Below, one piece after another: positions 50,688 through 59,279 of a DNA stretch of 64,000 nt. The translations under genes and the position numbers were made by a program. The stretch's first letter is position 1; every line of letters starts with the position of its first letter. The DNA lies in assembly GCA_963740555.1 (NCBI GenBank), contig CAVUES010000008.1, forward strand, positions 186,001 to 250,000, given 5' to 3'. Origin of the DNA: Mayfieldus sp963740555. Lineage in GTDB: Bacteria; Actinomycetota; Thermoleophilia; Solirubrobacterales; 70-9. The notes under the pieces were generated by a model, which was given only the letters and a program-made list of their open reading frames with translations, did no database searches and had not been told where the DNA came from.

Positions 50688-51281
50688 ATGGATGCAATTT
50701 CGCGCGACGCCGCCTGGGACCTCTTCTGCGAATGGACCGAGTCCGACTCGTTGCGCAAGCACGCGCTCGCGGTCGAGGCCGCGATGCGCGCCTACGCCCG
50801 CCGCTACGGGGAAGACGAGGAGCTGTGGGCGGTAACCGCGCTGGTCCACGACCTCGACTACGAGCGCTACCCGGACCTCGAGACCGGACATCCGCGCCAC
50901 GCGTTGACCGAGCTCGAACGGCTCGGATATCCGCAGGAGGTGATCGACGCGGTCGCCGGCCACGCCGACTTCCTCGAGGTGCCGCGCGAGACCCGGATGG
51001 CGAAGGCGCTCTACGCGGTCGACGAGATGTCGGGCTTCGTGACCGCCTGCGCGCTGGTGCGCCCCACCGGCATCGAGGGGATGAAGCCGAAGTCGGTGCG
51101 CAAGAAGATGAAGCAGCCCTCCTTCGCCGCGTCGGTCCCGCGCGAGCAGCTCGAGCGCGGCGCCGAGGAGCTGGGAGTGGAGATCAACGAGCACATCCAG
51201 GTCGTGATCGACGCGCTCGCCGAGCATGCCGACGAGCTGGGGCTCGGCCCGCGCGAGGGGGCCACAGCGGACGCCGAATGA
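50688..51281 (+). CDS. HD-domain metal-dependent hydrolase
   Basis: The protein has 197 residues. The metal site is LRKHALAVEAAM (His), ALVHDLDYERYP (His-Asp) and later AVAGHADFL. It resembles the HDIG-type nucleotide phosphohydrolases found widely in actinobacteria. It is divergent from murA, with about 97 bp between them, and its stop overlaps the next gene's start (ATGA). The substrate is unknown. Confidence 0.85.
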   Translation: MDAISRDAAWDLFCEWTESDSLRKHALAVEAAMRAYARRYGEDEELWAVTALVHDLDYERYPDLETGHPRHALTELERLGYPQEVIDAVAGHADFLEVPRETRMAKALYAVDEMSGFVTACALVRPTGIEGMKPKSVRKKMKQPSFAASVPREQLERGAEELGVEINEHIQVVIDALAEHADELGLGPREGATADAE

Positions 51282-52387
51282 GGCGCTGGCTGAAGATCCT
51301 GCTCGCGGTCCTGGCGGCGCTGATCGTGCTGCTTATCCTGAACGCGATCGTGATCGACCACCAGACCAAGAGCGCCCGGGTCACGGTCGCCGGAGGGAAG
51401 ATCCTCAGCCTCCCCGGCGGCGATCTTCAGGTGCTGGAACAAGGGCCCGTCGCGCCCTCCCAGCGAGCATCAGCGAGCGGTGATCCGAGCTCTGCTCGGA
51501 TTCGTCCGGGCGCGACGGGGTCCGCGAAGGGCTCACCGATCTCGCGAGCAGAGTCACCGATCGTGCTCCTGCACTGCTACACGTGCTCGATCAACTGGTG
51601 GAGCAGGGTGATCCCGCGGTTGCAGGCGGCCGGCCACCGGGTGATCGCGATCGACCTTCTCGGGCACGGTGGCTCCGAGATGCCAAGCAACGGCTACTCG
51701 ATGCAGGACCAGGCGCAGCTGGTGGCGCAGGCACTCGACCGCCTCGGGGTCAAGGGACCGGTGACGGTGGTCGGCCATTCGCTCGGCGGCGCGGTCGCGG
51801 TCGCCCTCGCCGAGCAGTCGCCGAAGCTGGTCGGCCGGCTTGTGATCGTCGACTCCGAGCCCGACAACAGCTACGGCAGCCTCGACCTGCTTGCCAGGAC
51901 CGCCTACACGCCGGTCGTCGGCGAGGCGCTGTGGCGGGTGAAGATGGACTGGACGATTCGCGATGCCCTCGGCCAGGCTTTCGCCCCCGGCTACGACGTC
52001 CCCGACCAGTTCGTCGACGACGTGAAGCGGATGACCTACACCGCCTACCACGACTCGCACGATGGCTTCGACTCCTACGTCAGCGAGTCGCCGCTCGACA
52101 AGCGGATCTCGGCGCTTGGGATACCGCTGCTGGCGATCTTCGGCGCCAAGGACCAGATCGTCGACGCACGCAAGGCGCTCAGCGCGTTCGCCGCGGTCCC
52201 CGGCGCCCAGACGGCCCTGATCCAGGGCGCGGGACACTCCCCCAACTTCGAGAAGCCGGTCGAGACCTCCAACCTGATCCTGCGCTTCTCCCGGCCCTTG
52301 GCTCAGCCGCCGGCGAAGACGAAGCCGAAACGGCCGCAACGGAACCAGCCGCAGGCGGGCACATCGGGGAGCCGAAAGTCCAAATAG
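51278..52387 (+). CDS. Membrane-anchored alpha/beta hydrolase with inserted hairpin element
   Basis: The protein has 369 residues. One N-terminal membrane segment (about 5-24) anchors an outside alpha/beta hydrolase domain. IVLLHCYTCSINWWS is the oxyanion region, VTVVGHSLGGAVAVALAE holds the nucleophile Ser, LLAIFGAKDQIVDAR the Asp, and QGAGHSPNFEKP the His. Between the second strand (LQVLEQG) and the third, about 30 residues of low complexity are encoded by an inverted-repeat element (51446-51519 plus flanks). The C-terminus is Lys/Pro/Gln-rich. The substrate is unknown. Confidence 0.87.
   Translation: MRRWLKILLAVLAALIVLLILNAIVIDHQTKSARVTVAGGKILSLPGGDLQVLEQGPVAPSQRASASGDPSSARIRPGATGSAKGSPISRAESPIVLLHCYTCSINWWSRVIPRLQAAGHRVIAIDLLGHGGSEMPSNGYSMQDQAQLVAQALDRLGVKGPVTVVGHSLGGAVAVALAEQSPKLVGRLVIVDSEPDNSYGSLDLLARTAYTPVVGEALWRVKMDWTIRDALGQAFAPGYDVPDQFVDDVKRMTYTAYHDSHDGFDSYVSESPLDKRISALGIPLLAIFGAKDQIVDARKALSAFAAVPGAQTALIQGAGHSPNFEKPVETSNLILRFSRPLAQPPAKTKPKRPQRNQPQAGTSGSRKSK
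51446..51519. repeat. Inverted-repeat element inside a hydrolase gene
   Basis: Perfect 12-bp outer arms (CCCGTCGCGCCC at 51446-51457 and GGGCGCGACGGG at 51508-51519) enclose an inner hairpin TCCGAG-ctctg-CTCGGA (51484-51500). The element is translated in frame as part of the hydrolase and has no counterpart in the usual fold. Downstream, TCACCGAT occurs twice (near 51534 and 51557). Confidence 0.75.
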
Positions 52388-52501
52388 GCGGCGATCCGTT
52401 CCCAGCCGGGGACTGTTAACTCATATAGTGGCCGTGTCCGGGCGAGTGAGTCCGCCCGTGACACCAGGGAATCCCGGAGTCCCATAGGAGAGGAGTCAAG
52501 G

Positions 52502-53647
52502 GTGCGAGCACGTTTCTCATTCGCAGGCGCGCGGTTGCTTGCCACCTCCGCAATCGTCCTGACCGCGCTGGTCCTGGCGCTGGTCCCCGGCATGTCGGGT
52601 GCCAAGAGCCATCCGAAGAGCTCGACCGTGACGGTCATGACCCGCAACCTCTATTTGGGAGCGGACCTGACCCCCGCGCTTCAGGCCACCAGCGCGGATG
52701 CGTTCGCCGACGCCAACGGAGCGATCCTGCGGCAGGTGACGGCGACCAACTTCCCGGTTCGTGCGAAGGCGCTGGCGAAGGAGATCCTCTCCAACAAGCC
52801 CAACCTCGTCGGGCTCCAGGAGGCCGCCCTCTGGCGCACCGGCCCCAAGAGCCTGATCCCGGTCCAGGGCGGCCCGAAGGGAGCGACCACCGTCCGCTAC
52901 GACTTCCTGAAGCTTCTGCTCGACCAGCTCAACAAGAAGAAGAACCTCTACCGGGCAGTGATGGTCGAGCCCGAGTTCGACTTCGAGGCCCCCGCCAACG
53001 AAAGCGGGCCTCCCGGCGGCGGCATATCGGGGGCCAACGAGAACGGCCGGCTGACGATGCGCGACGTGATCCTCGCCCGCAAGGGGACCAAGACATCAAA
53101 GCCGAAGGGCGGCCATTACAGCCACCTGCTGGTCGAGTCGGTGGCGGGCATATCGATCCCCGTCACCCGCGGCTGGACCGAGGTAAACGCGCAGGTCGGG
53201 AAGGGCCCGAAGTTCCATTTCGTCGACACCCACTTCGAGGCCTTCGACAGCTCGGCTGTGCATCCGAGCGTTCGCGCTCAGCAGGCGAGCGAGCTTGTCG
53301 GGCACGGGGGGCCGGCACGAAGCTCACTGCCGGTGATCCTGGTCGGCGATCTGAACTCAGACACCAAGACCGAGGTCCAGCCTGGCGACGCCCAGGCCTA
53401 CCAGGTAGTTCGCAAGGCGGGCTTCGTGGAGCGCAGCACCAGCCATCCGCTGAGTTGCTGCATAAACGATCCGTTCATCGCCGCGGGGTCGATCGCCGAC
53501 TTCAACCACAAGGTCGACCACGTCATGACCGACACCCCCAAGAAGGTGAAGCTGAAGAGCGCCAAGGTGGTCGGGCGCGCGCAGTTCCACGGCCTCTGGC
53601 CCAGCGACCACGCGGGGCTCGTCAGCGTGCTGAGCCTCAAGCGCTGA
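52502..53647 (+). CDS. Secreted endonuclease/exonuclease/phosphatase family protein
   Basis: The protein has 381 residues. A signal peptide (about 1-34, ending GMSGAKS) is followed by an EEP-fold domain: MTRNLYLGADL (Asn), LVGLQEAALW (metal Glu), FVDTHFEAF (His), VILVGDLNSDT (Asp-x-Asn) and LWPSDHAGLVSV (Asp-His). All catalytic residues are in place, so it should be an active secreted nuclease or phosphodiesterase. The start is a GTG with GAGAGGAG upstream, and a possible -10 (TATAGT) lies near 52424. It is convergent with the first paralogue of the secreted array. Confidence 0.9.
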   Translation: MRARFSFAGARLLATSAIVLTALVLALVPGMSGAKSHPKSSTVTVMTRNLYLGADLTPALQATSADAFADANGAILRQVTATNFPVRAKALAKEILSNKPNLVGLQEAALWRTGPKSLIPVQGGPKGATTVRYDFLKLLLDQLNKKKNLYRAVMVEPEFDFEAPANESGPPGGGISGANENGRLTMRDVILARKGTKTSKPKGGHYSHLLVESVAGISIPVTRGWTEVNAQVGKGPKFHFVDTHFEAFDSSAVHPSVRAQQASELVGHGGPARSSLPVILVGDLNSDTKTEVQPGDAQAYQVVRKAGFVERSTSHPLSCCINDPFIAAGSIADFNHKVDHVMTDTPKKVKLKSAKVVGRAQFHGLWPSDHAGLVSVLSLKR

Positions 53648-53652
53648 ATGGG

Positions 53653-54858
53653 CTAGCGAACCCGGACCGTCATATCGGCGGAGCCGAGCAGGTCGCCGGC
53701 GGCGAAGTTCGTGCTCGCTCCGCCCGAGGGATGCGGAAGCAAGGCGTTCATCATCGTTGCCGACGGCTGATCGAGCCCGAGGTCCGCCCCGCTCGCGGTC
53801 AGGATGTGGGTGCTCGGGTCGGCGAGCATCGTCGCGTCCGCGGTGTTCCCTTGCAGCTCGATCTGGACCGACGTGTCGCCGAACGGTGAGTAGGGGCCGC
53901 TGACACTGAGATCGGTGAGCACCGACTGGTGCGCGATGTCGACGGCGAAGTTGGCGAAGTGGATCGTGGCGACCGCGGAGGTAGGGCAGCCGGCGGGGAG
54001 ACCCGGACCTCCGACGGCGACGTCGAGGCCGCCCCCGAGATCGACCTTGCCGGCGGTCCAGCCATCTGGGCTGATCGTCCCGCCCGCGACGGGGATCAGG
54101 AAGCTGCCGGCGGCGGGCTCTGTGGCCGCGCCGGAGGGCGACACGCCGCCGTCGGGATCGATGCAGTGGGCGCGAAGCTTGTCGGCGATGCTGCCCGGTG
54201 AGAGGTCCTGAGTCACGGTGGCCATGCCGCCAACCACCGCCACTGTCTCAGGTTGGGTGTCCACGACCAGCGAGCCGGCGCTGCCGGCCGGCAGGTGAAC
54301 GCCGAGCCTGCGGCCGAGTCTCCCGGCTCCACTTGGGGCCAATGTTGCCCGCACGCCGCTGACCTTCGCCCCAAAGCCCTCCCGGGCGACGCTCCCCCCG
54401 CTCAGCTGGAACAGGGTCATCGCGCGCTTCCTGGACCCGTGACGGTTCAGCGCGCTTCCTTCGAGCGTCCCAGCGGGGCCGAGGGTCGCGCTGAGATTCG
54501 CGAAGACGGCCCTCTTGTGTCGATGCTGGAAGATCAGGCGCCCGCTCAGCTTCAGCGAGGCGGCGCCCGTCACGGGATCGACTGAGCCCGCCTCGATCGA
54601 CACTCCTCGGACCTTGACCCAGGTCCGCTTCGACTTCAGCTTCTTCTTGAAGGCCGGCGAGAGTGCCAAGTCGAAATGGCCGCTTGCGACGGGGTCGCCG
54701 CCCGCGTTCGCCGCCGGCGCAAGCGCCAAGGCGGCGATTGCCGTTGCAGCGAGGAGGGCTGCCATCGAGCGGAGGTTGCTGGGGCGCGACACTCTGGCCG
54801 CATCGGCGACGGCCGGTAGGGCTTGAGGCGCGCCTATGGATCTGGTCCGTTGGTCCAC
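53653..54858 (-). CDS. Secreted two-domain paralogue 1 (HtaA-like, function unknown)
   Basis: The product has up to 401 residues, with the start unsure (GTG at 54858 or 54792). The signal peptide core ALLAATAIAALALAPAANAG precedes the family opening GGDPVASGHFDLALSPAFKK. Domain 1 has the RLIFQHRHKRAVFANL and GGSVAREGFGAKVSGVRA blocks. Domain 2 starts after AHCIDPDGG with FLIPVAGGTISPDGW and ends with FAAGDLLGSADMTVRVR. It has two cysteines (AHC and PAGC), likely a disulfide. It is the most divergent of the five paralogues. There is no sortase motif or C-terminal membrane helix, so it is secreted or loosely wall-bound. Confidence 0.75.
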   Translation of the reverse strand: MDQRTRSIGAPQALPAVADAARVSRPSNLRSMAALLAATAIAALALAPAANAGGDPVASGHFDLALSPAFKKKLKSKRTWVKVRGVSIEAGSVDPVTGAASLKLSGRLIFQHRHKRAVFANLSATLGPAGTLEGSALNRHGSRKRAMTLFQLSGGSVAREGFGAKVSGVRATLAPSGAGRLGRRLGVHLPAGSAGSLVVDTQPETVAVVGGMATVTQDLSPGSIADKLRAHCIDPDGGVSPSGAATEPAAGSFLIPVAGGTISPDGWTAGKVDLGGGLDVAVGGPGLPAGCPTSAVATIHFANFAVDIAHQSVLTDLSVSGPYSPFGDTSVQIELQGNTADATMLADPSTHILTASGADLGLDQPSATMMNALLPHPSGGASTNFAAGDLLGSADMTVRVR

Positions 54859-54926
54859 CTGCGCTGGTCAAAATCAAGTATGCGCCCCGAGGAACCACTC
54901 CCCGCGCCCCGCCGACGGCGGATCGC

Positions 54927-55271
54927 CTACTGCCAGCGTCCCCCGGACTTTGCCCACTCGGCCAGGTGCTCGCTGGAGCAGAATCCGTCGCCAACCCGGT
55001 GCTCGCCACGGTGGCGGACCAACAGCACGTGGACCTCGCCGAGCTCGGTGCCGCAATGCGAGCAGGTCCGCTGCGCCTCGTCGATAGCAGCCGGTTCGGT
55101 GAGCGGACCGGCTTCCCAATGGGGCCCCTGCATCTCCCAGGGGACGACGTGCTCGAGGCGGCAGAAGACCGCGCGGCGCTCACCCGCGGGCTCGTAGGCC
55201 CGAAGGCCGTCGGATTCGTCCACCGCGGCGCCGCACCAGGAGCAGGTTTCGCCGCTCGCCCGCGCCATCAC
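54927..55271 (-). CDS. Zinc-ribbon protein (114 aa)
   Basis: This cytosolic protein has two Cys-x-x-Cys-type knuckles, ETCSWCGAAVDE and RTCSHCGTELGE, each followed by a further Cys in the FCRLEHVVPWE and GFCSSEHLAEW motifs, so two treble-clef or ribbon-like zinc sites are likely. It has no signal peptide. It sits between paralogues 1 and 2 of the secreted array on the same strand. The function is unknown; position may be coincidental. Confidence 0.75.
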   Translation of the reverse strand: MMARASGETCSWCGAAVDESDGLRAYEPAGERRAVFCRLEHVVPWEMQGPHWEAGPLTEPAAIDEAQRTCSHCGTELGEVHVLLVRHRGEHRVGDGFCSSEHLAEWAKSGGRWQ

Positions 55272-55344
55272 GAATTGAGCTCGCGCTCGGCCCCAGACCA
55301 GGCTCCCTTGGTGAGCGCGCTCACCGGCCGAGCATAGCCGTCGC

Positions 55345-56478
55345 CTAGCGCGTCGTGACGGTCAGATCGACGGTGCCGAAGAGGTCGCCGGAGACGAAGT
55401 CCATGCTGGCGTCGTACGAGCTCAACGGTTGCGGGAACGTCTGGTTGAGAAACAGCGCGCTGGCGCCGTTGAACCTGATCACGGTCCCAGCCACGGTGAC
55501 GGTGTGTTTGTCAGGGTCGGCGCTCACGCTCGCGTTGCTGGCGTCGAGGTTCGACCCGACCCCGACTCCCCACTCGCCGGCCGTCGGAACCGATCCGGTG
55601 ATCACGAGATTGGCGGAGATGACCTTGTTGAGCAGATCGTTTGCGAAGTTGGTCTGCTGCAGAGTCGCCAGCGTCGCCGGCACCGGCGAGTTGCAGCTCG
55701 ACGGCACGCCGCCGGTGCGGGCATTCACGAGTTGTATGCCGCCGGACTGATCGACCACCCCGTCCGTTCCCTGCGGGCTGATCGTTCCGCCCGTGACCGG
55801 AAAGTCGAACGATGGTGTAAGGGCGGGCGGGTTCTTGATTGCGGGCCCGATCGGTGTGACGCCGGTGAGGCCCTGGATGCAGTGAGCGCCCAGCTTCGAG
55901 GTGACGGTTCCCGAGCCCCCGGTGACAGTCGGGTCCGGAACGACGTGGACGTTGCCGCCGGTGACCTCGACCGTCTTCGGTTGCTCTGCGACCGAGAGCT
56001 TGCCGGCGCTGGCTCGATGCAATGAATGAAGCCCGAGTTTGCGGTTGATCTTCCTGGCCGCGCCCTTGAGGAAGCTCGCCTTGATGCCGCTGACGACGGC
56101 GCCGAACCCGTTGCGGTTCACCGAGCCGCCCCTGAGCTTGAACAGCTTCACGCCGTCCCCCTTCAGGAATCCATTCGAACCGAGCCTCACGGTCAGCTTC
56201 TTGTAGACGACCTTCTTGTGGCCGTGCTTGACACGCAGCTTGCCCTTCAGTGTCAGCGTGCCGGTCCCCGCGATCGGGTTGATCGACCCGTCGCTGGCGG
56301 AGAATGTCCTCGGCTTGATCGCAACGTGGTTGTGACGCAGCTGCTTCTTGAACGAGCGCGACAGGGTCAGCTTGAAGGACCCGCTGGCGACCGGATCTCC
56401 GGCGCCGAACGCTGGCGGCGCAAGCGCAAGCGCAGCGGCCAGCAACGGAAGGGCGGCGACTGGCCCACGTGTCCTCAT
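55345..56478 (-). CDS. Secreted two-domain paralogue 2 (HtaA-like, function unknown)
   Basis: The protein has 377 residues. The signal peptide is about 1-26 (ending PPAFGAG), then GDPVASGSFKLTLSRSFKKQL opens domain 1, with LKGKLRVKHGHKKVVYKKL and KLFKLRGGSVNRNGFGAVVSG. The linker has AEQPKTVEVTGG. His199-Cys200 begins domain 2 (FDFPVTGGTISPQGTDGVVD), Cys262 follows, and the end is FVSGDLFGTVDLTVTTR. The two domains share a GG-x(3)-P/DP-x-G-x-G layout, suggesting an internal duplication like HtaA repeats. It lies 9 bp after paralogue 3, so they form one operon. Confidence 0.8.
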   Translation of the reverse strand: MRTRGPVAALPLLAAALALAPPAFGAGDPVASGSFKLTLSRSFKKQLRHNHVAIKPRTFSASDGSINPIAGTGTLTLKGKLRVKHGHKKVVYKKLTVRLGSNGFLKGDGVKLFKLRGGSVNRNGFGAVVSGIKASFLKGAARKINRKLGLHSLHRASAGKLSVAEQPKTVEVTGGNVHVVPDPTVTGGSGTVTSKLGAHCIQGLTGVTPIGPAIKNPPALTPSFDFPVTGGTISPQGTDGVVDQSGGIQLVNARTGGVPSSCNSPVPATLATLQQTNFANDLLNKVISANLVITGSVPTAGEWGVGVGSNLDASNASVSADPDKHTVTVAGTVIRFNGASALFLNQTFPQPLSSYDASMDFVSGDLFGTVDLTVTTR

Positions 56479-56487
56479 CGTGCCTTT

Positions 56488-57651
56488 CTAGCGGACCTGA
56501 ACCGAGAGGCCCGCGGTTCCGAACAGGTCGCCGTCGGCGAACTGCATGCTCGGATCGCCCGGCGAGGGCTGCGGAAGCAGCTGGTTTAGGAAGTAGGCGG
56601 CCGTTGAGTTGAGCTTGATCACGGTTCCGTTCGTCGCCACAGCCAAGTTCTGCGGGTCGGGATTGACCCATGCGTCGCTGACGTCGATCGGGAAGGTGAC
56701 CTCCGCGTCGATGTTGCCGATCGGCGAGCCGGAGCCGCTCACTGCCACATGGGCGGTGACGTTGCGGTTCAGGAGATCGACGCTGAGATCGCTCAAGCGC
56801 ATGCTGAAATCGCTCGATGCGGGACAACCCGCCGGGAGCCCGGGACCGCCATTGGCCAGCTGAACGCCGCCGGACTGCTGGATCACGCCGTCCAAGCCGG
56901 CTGGGCTGATGGTCCCGAAGTTGATCGGAAAGAACATCGTCGTGCCGGGGCCCCCAGGCTGCGTCCCCGGCGCGATCACCGAGACGCCTGTATTCGGGTC
57001 GACACAGTGCGCGGCTAGCTTCGAGCTGATGCTCCCGGGACCGAGCGCTGGCGCGACCGATGCGGTGCCCGAGAGCACCTCGACCGTCTGCGGCTGCTCG
57101 GAGACCGAGAGCGAGCCGGCGCGGCCCGAAGGCAGGGAGTGCAGATCGAACGCCTTCTTCACCTTCTTCGCCGCCCTCCTCGGGAAGCGCAAATCGACTC
57201 CGCTGACCTCGGTTCCGAAACCGTTCCGGGCAACCGTGCCGCCGCTGAGGGCGAAGAGCTTGGTCTTGCCGCTGCGCAGCGCACCGCCGGGCCCAAGGGT
57301 CGCCTTCAGGTGCTTGTAGGACACCCTTTCGTGGCCGTGCTTGAACCGAAGCGTGCCCCGCAGGCTCAGCGTGCCGCTCCCGTTGGTCGGGTCGATCGCG
57401 CCGCTTCTGATCGCGAACGATCGCGGGGACACCGCAACCCCGTGGCGGCTCAGCTGATGCTTGAAGGCGGCGGAGAGCTGGAGCTGGAAGCTTCCGGTCC
57501 TCACCGGGTCGCCGGCAGCGAGGGCGGACGGCGCAAGGATCAGCGCTGCGACTAGCGAAAGCGCAGCAGTGGCGACGACCTGCCTCACCCGCAGGCGGGA
57601 GCCTGGCAGGCGTTGGAGTCGTGCGTGATCGGTGTCCGTGCTGGCCAGCAT
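56488..57651 (-). CDS. Secreted two-domain paralogue 3 (HtaA-like, function unknown)
   Basis: The protein has 387 residues. The ATG at 57651 follows GGGGAAGG. A longer N-terminus (about 25 residues) precedes the signal core VVATAALSLVAALILAPSALA. The family blocks are GDPVRTGSFQLQLSAAFKHQL, LRGTLRFKHGHERVSYKHL, KLFALSGGTVARNGFGTEVSG, SEQPQTVEVLSG, AHCVDPNTGV, FGTISPAGLDGVIQQSGGVQL, GLPAGC and the end FADGDLFGTAGLSVQVR. It has two cysteines. It is transcribed with paralogue 2. Confidence 0.8.
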   Translation of the reverse strand: MLASTDTDHARLQRLPGSRLRVRQVVATAALSLVAALILAPSALAAGDPVRTGSFQLQLSAAFKHQLSRHGVAVSPRSFAIRSGAIDPTNGSGTLSLRGTLRFKHGHERVSYKHLKATLGPGGALRSGKTKLFALSGGTVARNGFGTEVSGVDLRFPRRAAKKVKKAFDLHSLPSGRAGSLSVSEQPQTVEVLSGTASVAPALGPGSISSKLAAHCVDPNTGVSVIAPGTQPGGPGTTMFFPINFGTISPAGLDGVIQQSGGVQLANGGPGLPAGCPASSDFSMRLSDLSVDLLNRNVTAHVAVSGSGSPIGNIDAEVTFPIDVSDAWVNPDPQNLAVATNGTVIKLNSTAAYFLNQLLPQPSPGDPSMQFADGDLFGTAGLSVQVR

Positions 57652-57708
57652 GACCTTCCCCCACTATCGGCACCGGCTACAGCGAGCCTGAACCGTCCTT
57701 CCCGCAAA

Positions 57709-57742
57709 CGACGACGGGGCGGCCGCAGCCGCCCCGTCGTCG
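57709..57742 (-). terminator. Terminator after paralogue 4
   Basis: A perfect 15-bp stem (CGACGACGGGGCGGC/GCCGCCCCGTCGTCG) with a 4-nt loop lies 17 bp downstream of the paralogue 4 stop. On the minus strand it is followed by TTT. A close relative occurs after paralogue 5. Confidence 0.75.
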
Positions 57743-57759
57743 AGTCGAATTCCCTTTCC

Positions 57760-59064
57760 CTAGCGGGTGGTGACATTGAGGGTGGAGATCCCGAACTTGT
57801 CGCCGTCGACGAAATCCTTGCTCGAATCGCCTGAGGCATTCGGGAACAACCCATTGAGAACCAGCGTCGCGGTGGCGTTGTTCTTGATCAGGCCCCCGTT
57901 GACCGTGACGGTGTGGGCGGTCGGATCGGCGCTTACGGCGACACCGCTGGCATCGATCGTCTGACCGATCGCGATGCCCTTGTCACCGCCGAATACGAGC
58001 GGCCCGCAGGCGGCACCGGTGCCGTTGCAGCCAGGGGTCGTTCCCCTGATGAACGTCTGCGCCTGGATGTTGAGCTGGTCCAGGTTGGGTGCCAGGTCGG
58101 TCGTGTCCAGGATCGAATTCGATGCGGTCGGGCTTGGCGTGTTCGTGGCGCAGTCCGATGGTCCCGCACCGAAGGCGAAGGTATCCAGGGGGCTGTACCC
58201 ACTCATGATCCGAACGCCGCCGGAGACCTGGACCACTCCATCCTTTCCGTCCGGCCCCACGGTGCCGCCGGTGACCGGGAAGCGGAACTCGGCCGCATCA
58301 CCGGTCGGCGGCGGGCCCAGAACCGGGTCCGCGCTTAGCGCCGTCGATTGAAGGGCGGGGTTGTTCGGGTCGCCCGGGATCACCACGACCCCGTCCGCCG
58401 GGCCGATGCAGTGGGCCGGCTGCTTGGCCGCGAGGGTATTGGGATCCGTGTTCGGCCCGCCCACTGGATTGGTTGGCAGGTAGCCGTTGGGGATCACCAC
58501 GAACACGAATCCGCCCGTGACCCCAACGGTCTTCGGCTGCTCGGCGACCGAGATCGAGCCTGCCTTGCCCTTGTGCAGCGAGTGCAGCTTGAGCTTCCTG
58601 TTGATCTTCTTCGCGGCGAGGAACTTGGCCTTGACGCCGCTGACCGTGGCGCCGAAGCCGTCGCGGGTCACGCTGCCGCCCCTGAGCTTGAACAGCTTGC
58701 CGCTCGTGCCCTTGACGGCGCCCTTGCCGCCGCTGGCACCGATCGTCACCTTGGTGTTGTTGTAGACGACCTTTCTGTGGCCCTTCTTGAACTTGATCTT
58801 GCCGATCCTCAGCGTCGACGCGCCGGTTGTCGGATCGACCGAGGAGCCTTGCTTGATCTTGAACTTCCTCGGCTTCATGCGCACGTGATTGCGCTTCAGC
58901 TGCTTCTTGAAGCCCTTTGAAAGCTTGAGCTTGAAAGTGCCGCTGGCGATTGGATCTCCAGCGCCGAAAGCCGTTTGGGCCGAGAGAAGTGCCCCCACCA
59001 TCGCCACAGCAACGACGACACCGAGTGCACGCCCGCGGTTTCCCACGTTTGACGTGACTGCCAA
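57760..59064 (-). CDS. Secreted two-domain paralogue 4 (HtaA-like, function unknown)
   Basis: The protein has 434 residues from a TTG at 59064, chosen because GGAGGTGAGG lies just upstream and the matching codon in paralogue 5 is GTG. The signal peptide ends SAQTAFGAG. Blocks: GDPIASGTFKLKLSKGFKKQL, SVDPTTGASTLRIGKIKFKK, KLFKLRGGSVTRDGFGATVSG, AEQPKTVGVTGG, AHCIGPADGV, FRFPVTGGTVGPDGKDGVVQ and the end FVDGDKFGISTLNVTTR. It has four cysteines; the extra pair is CNGTGAAC. The Lys-rich domain 1 gives a strongly basic half. Confidence 0.8.
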   Translation of the reverse strand: MAVTSNVGNRGRALGVVVAVAMVGALLSAQTAFGAGDPIASGTFKLKLSKGFKKQLKRNHVRMKPRKFKIKQGSSVDPTTGASTLRIGKIKFKKGHRKVVYNNTKVTIGASGGKGAVKGTSGKLFKLRGGSVTRDGFGATVSGVKAKFLAAKKINRKLKLHSLHKGKAGSISVAEQPKTVGVTGGFVFVVIPNGYLPTNPVGGPNTDPNTLAAKQPAHCIGPADGVVVIPGDPNNPALQSTALSADPVLGPPPTGDAAEFRFPVTGGTVGPDGKDGVVQVSGGVRIMSGYSPLDTFAFGAGPSDCATNTPSPTASNSILDTTDLAPNLDQLNIQAQTFIRGTTPGCNGTGAACGPLVFGGDKGIAIGQTIDASGVAVSADPTAHTVTVNGGLIKNNATATLVLNGLFPNASGDSSKDFVDGDKFGISTLNVTTR

Positions 59065-59066
59065 CA
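58874..59066. repeat. Duplicated 5' segment, copy in paralogue 4
   Basis: About 190 bp spanning the start, signal peptide and first 40 codons of paralogue 4 are almost identical to 61371-61557 in paralogue 5, far closer than the rest of the two genes. The match stops just upstream of the ribosome-binding site. It marks a recent duplication or gene conversion. Confidence 0.8.
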
Positions 59067-59279
59067 ACCTCACCTCCATCGAATTGGTACCAACGAGATT
59101 CATATCACCGACCGGGGCACCGGCCCAGGCTCGCATCTCCAAAACCCGCGCCAGCAACCGCTGTTGCGTACCCGGTATTAGGGGTTCCGGGATTGAGCGT
59201 TCCCTGACCTTAAGTCAGTAGCAATTCGCGGTTTCGACCTTCCTCGTCGGAGCGGCCTGTGCCTCCGGATCGCGCCGGG

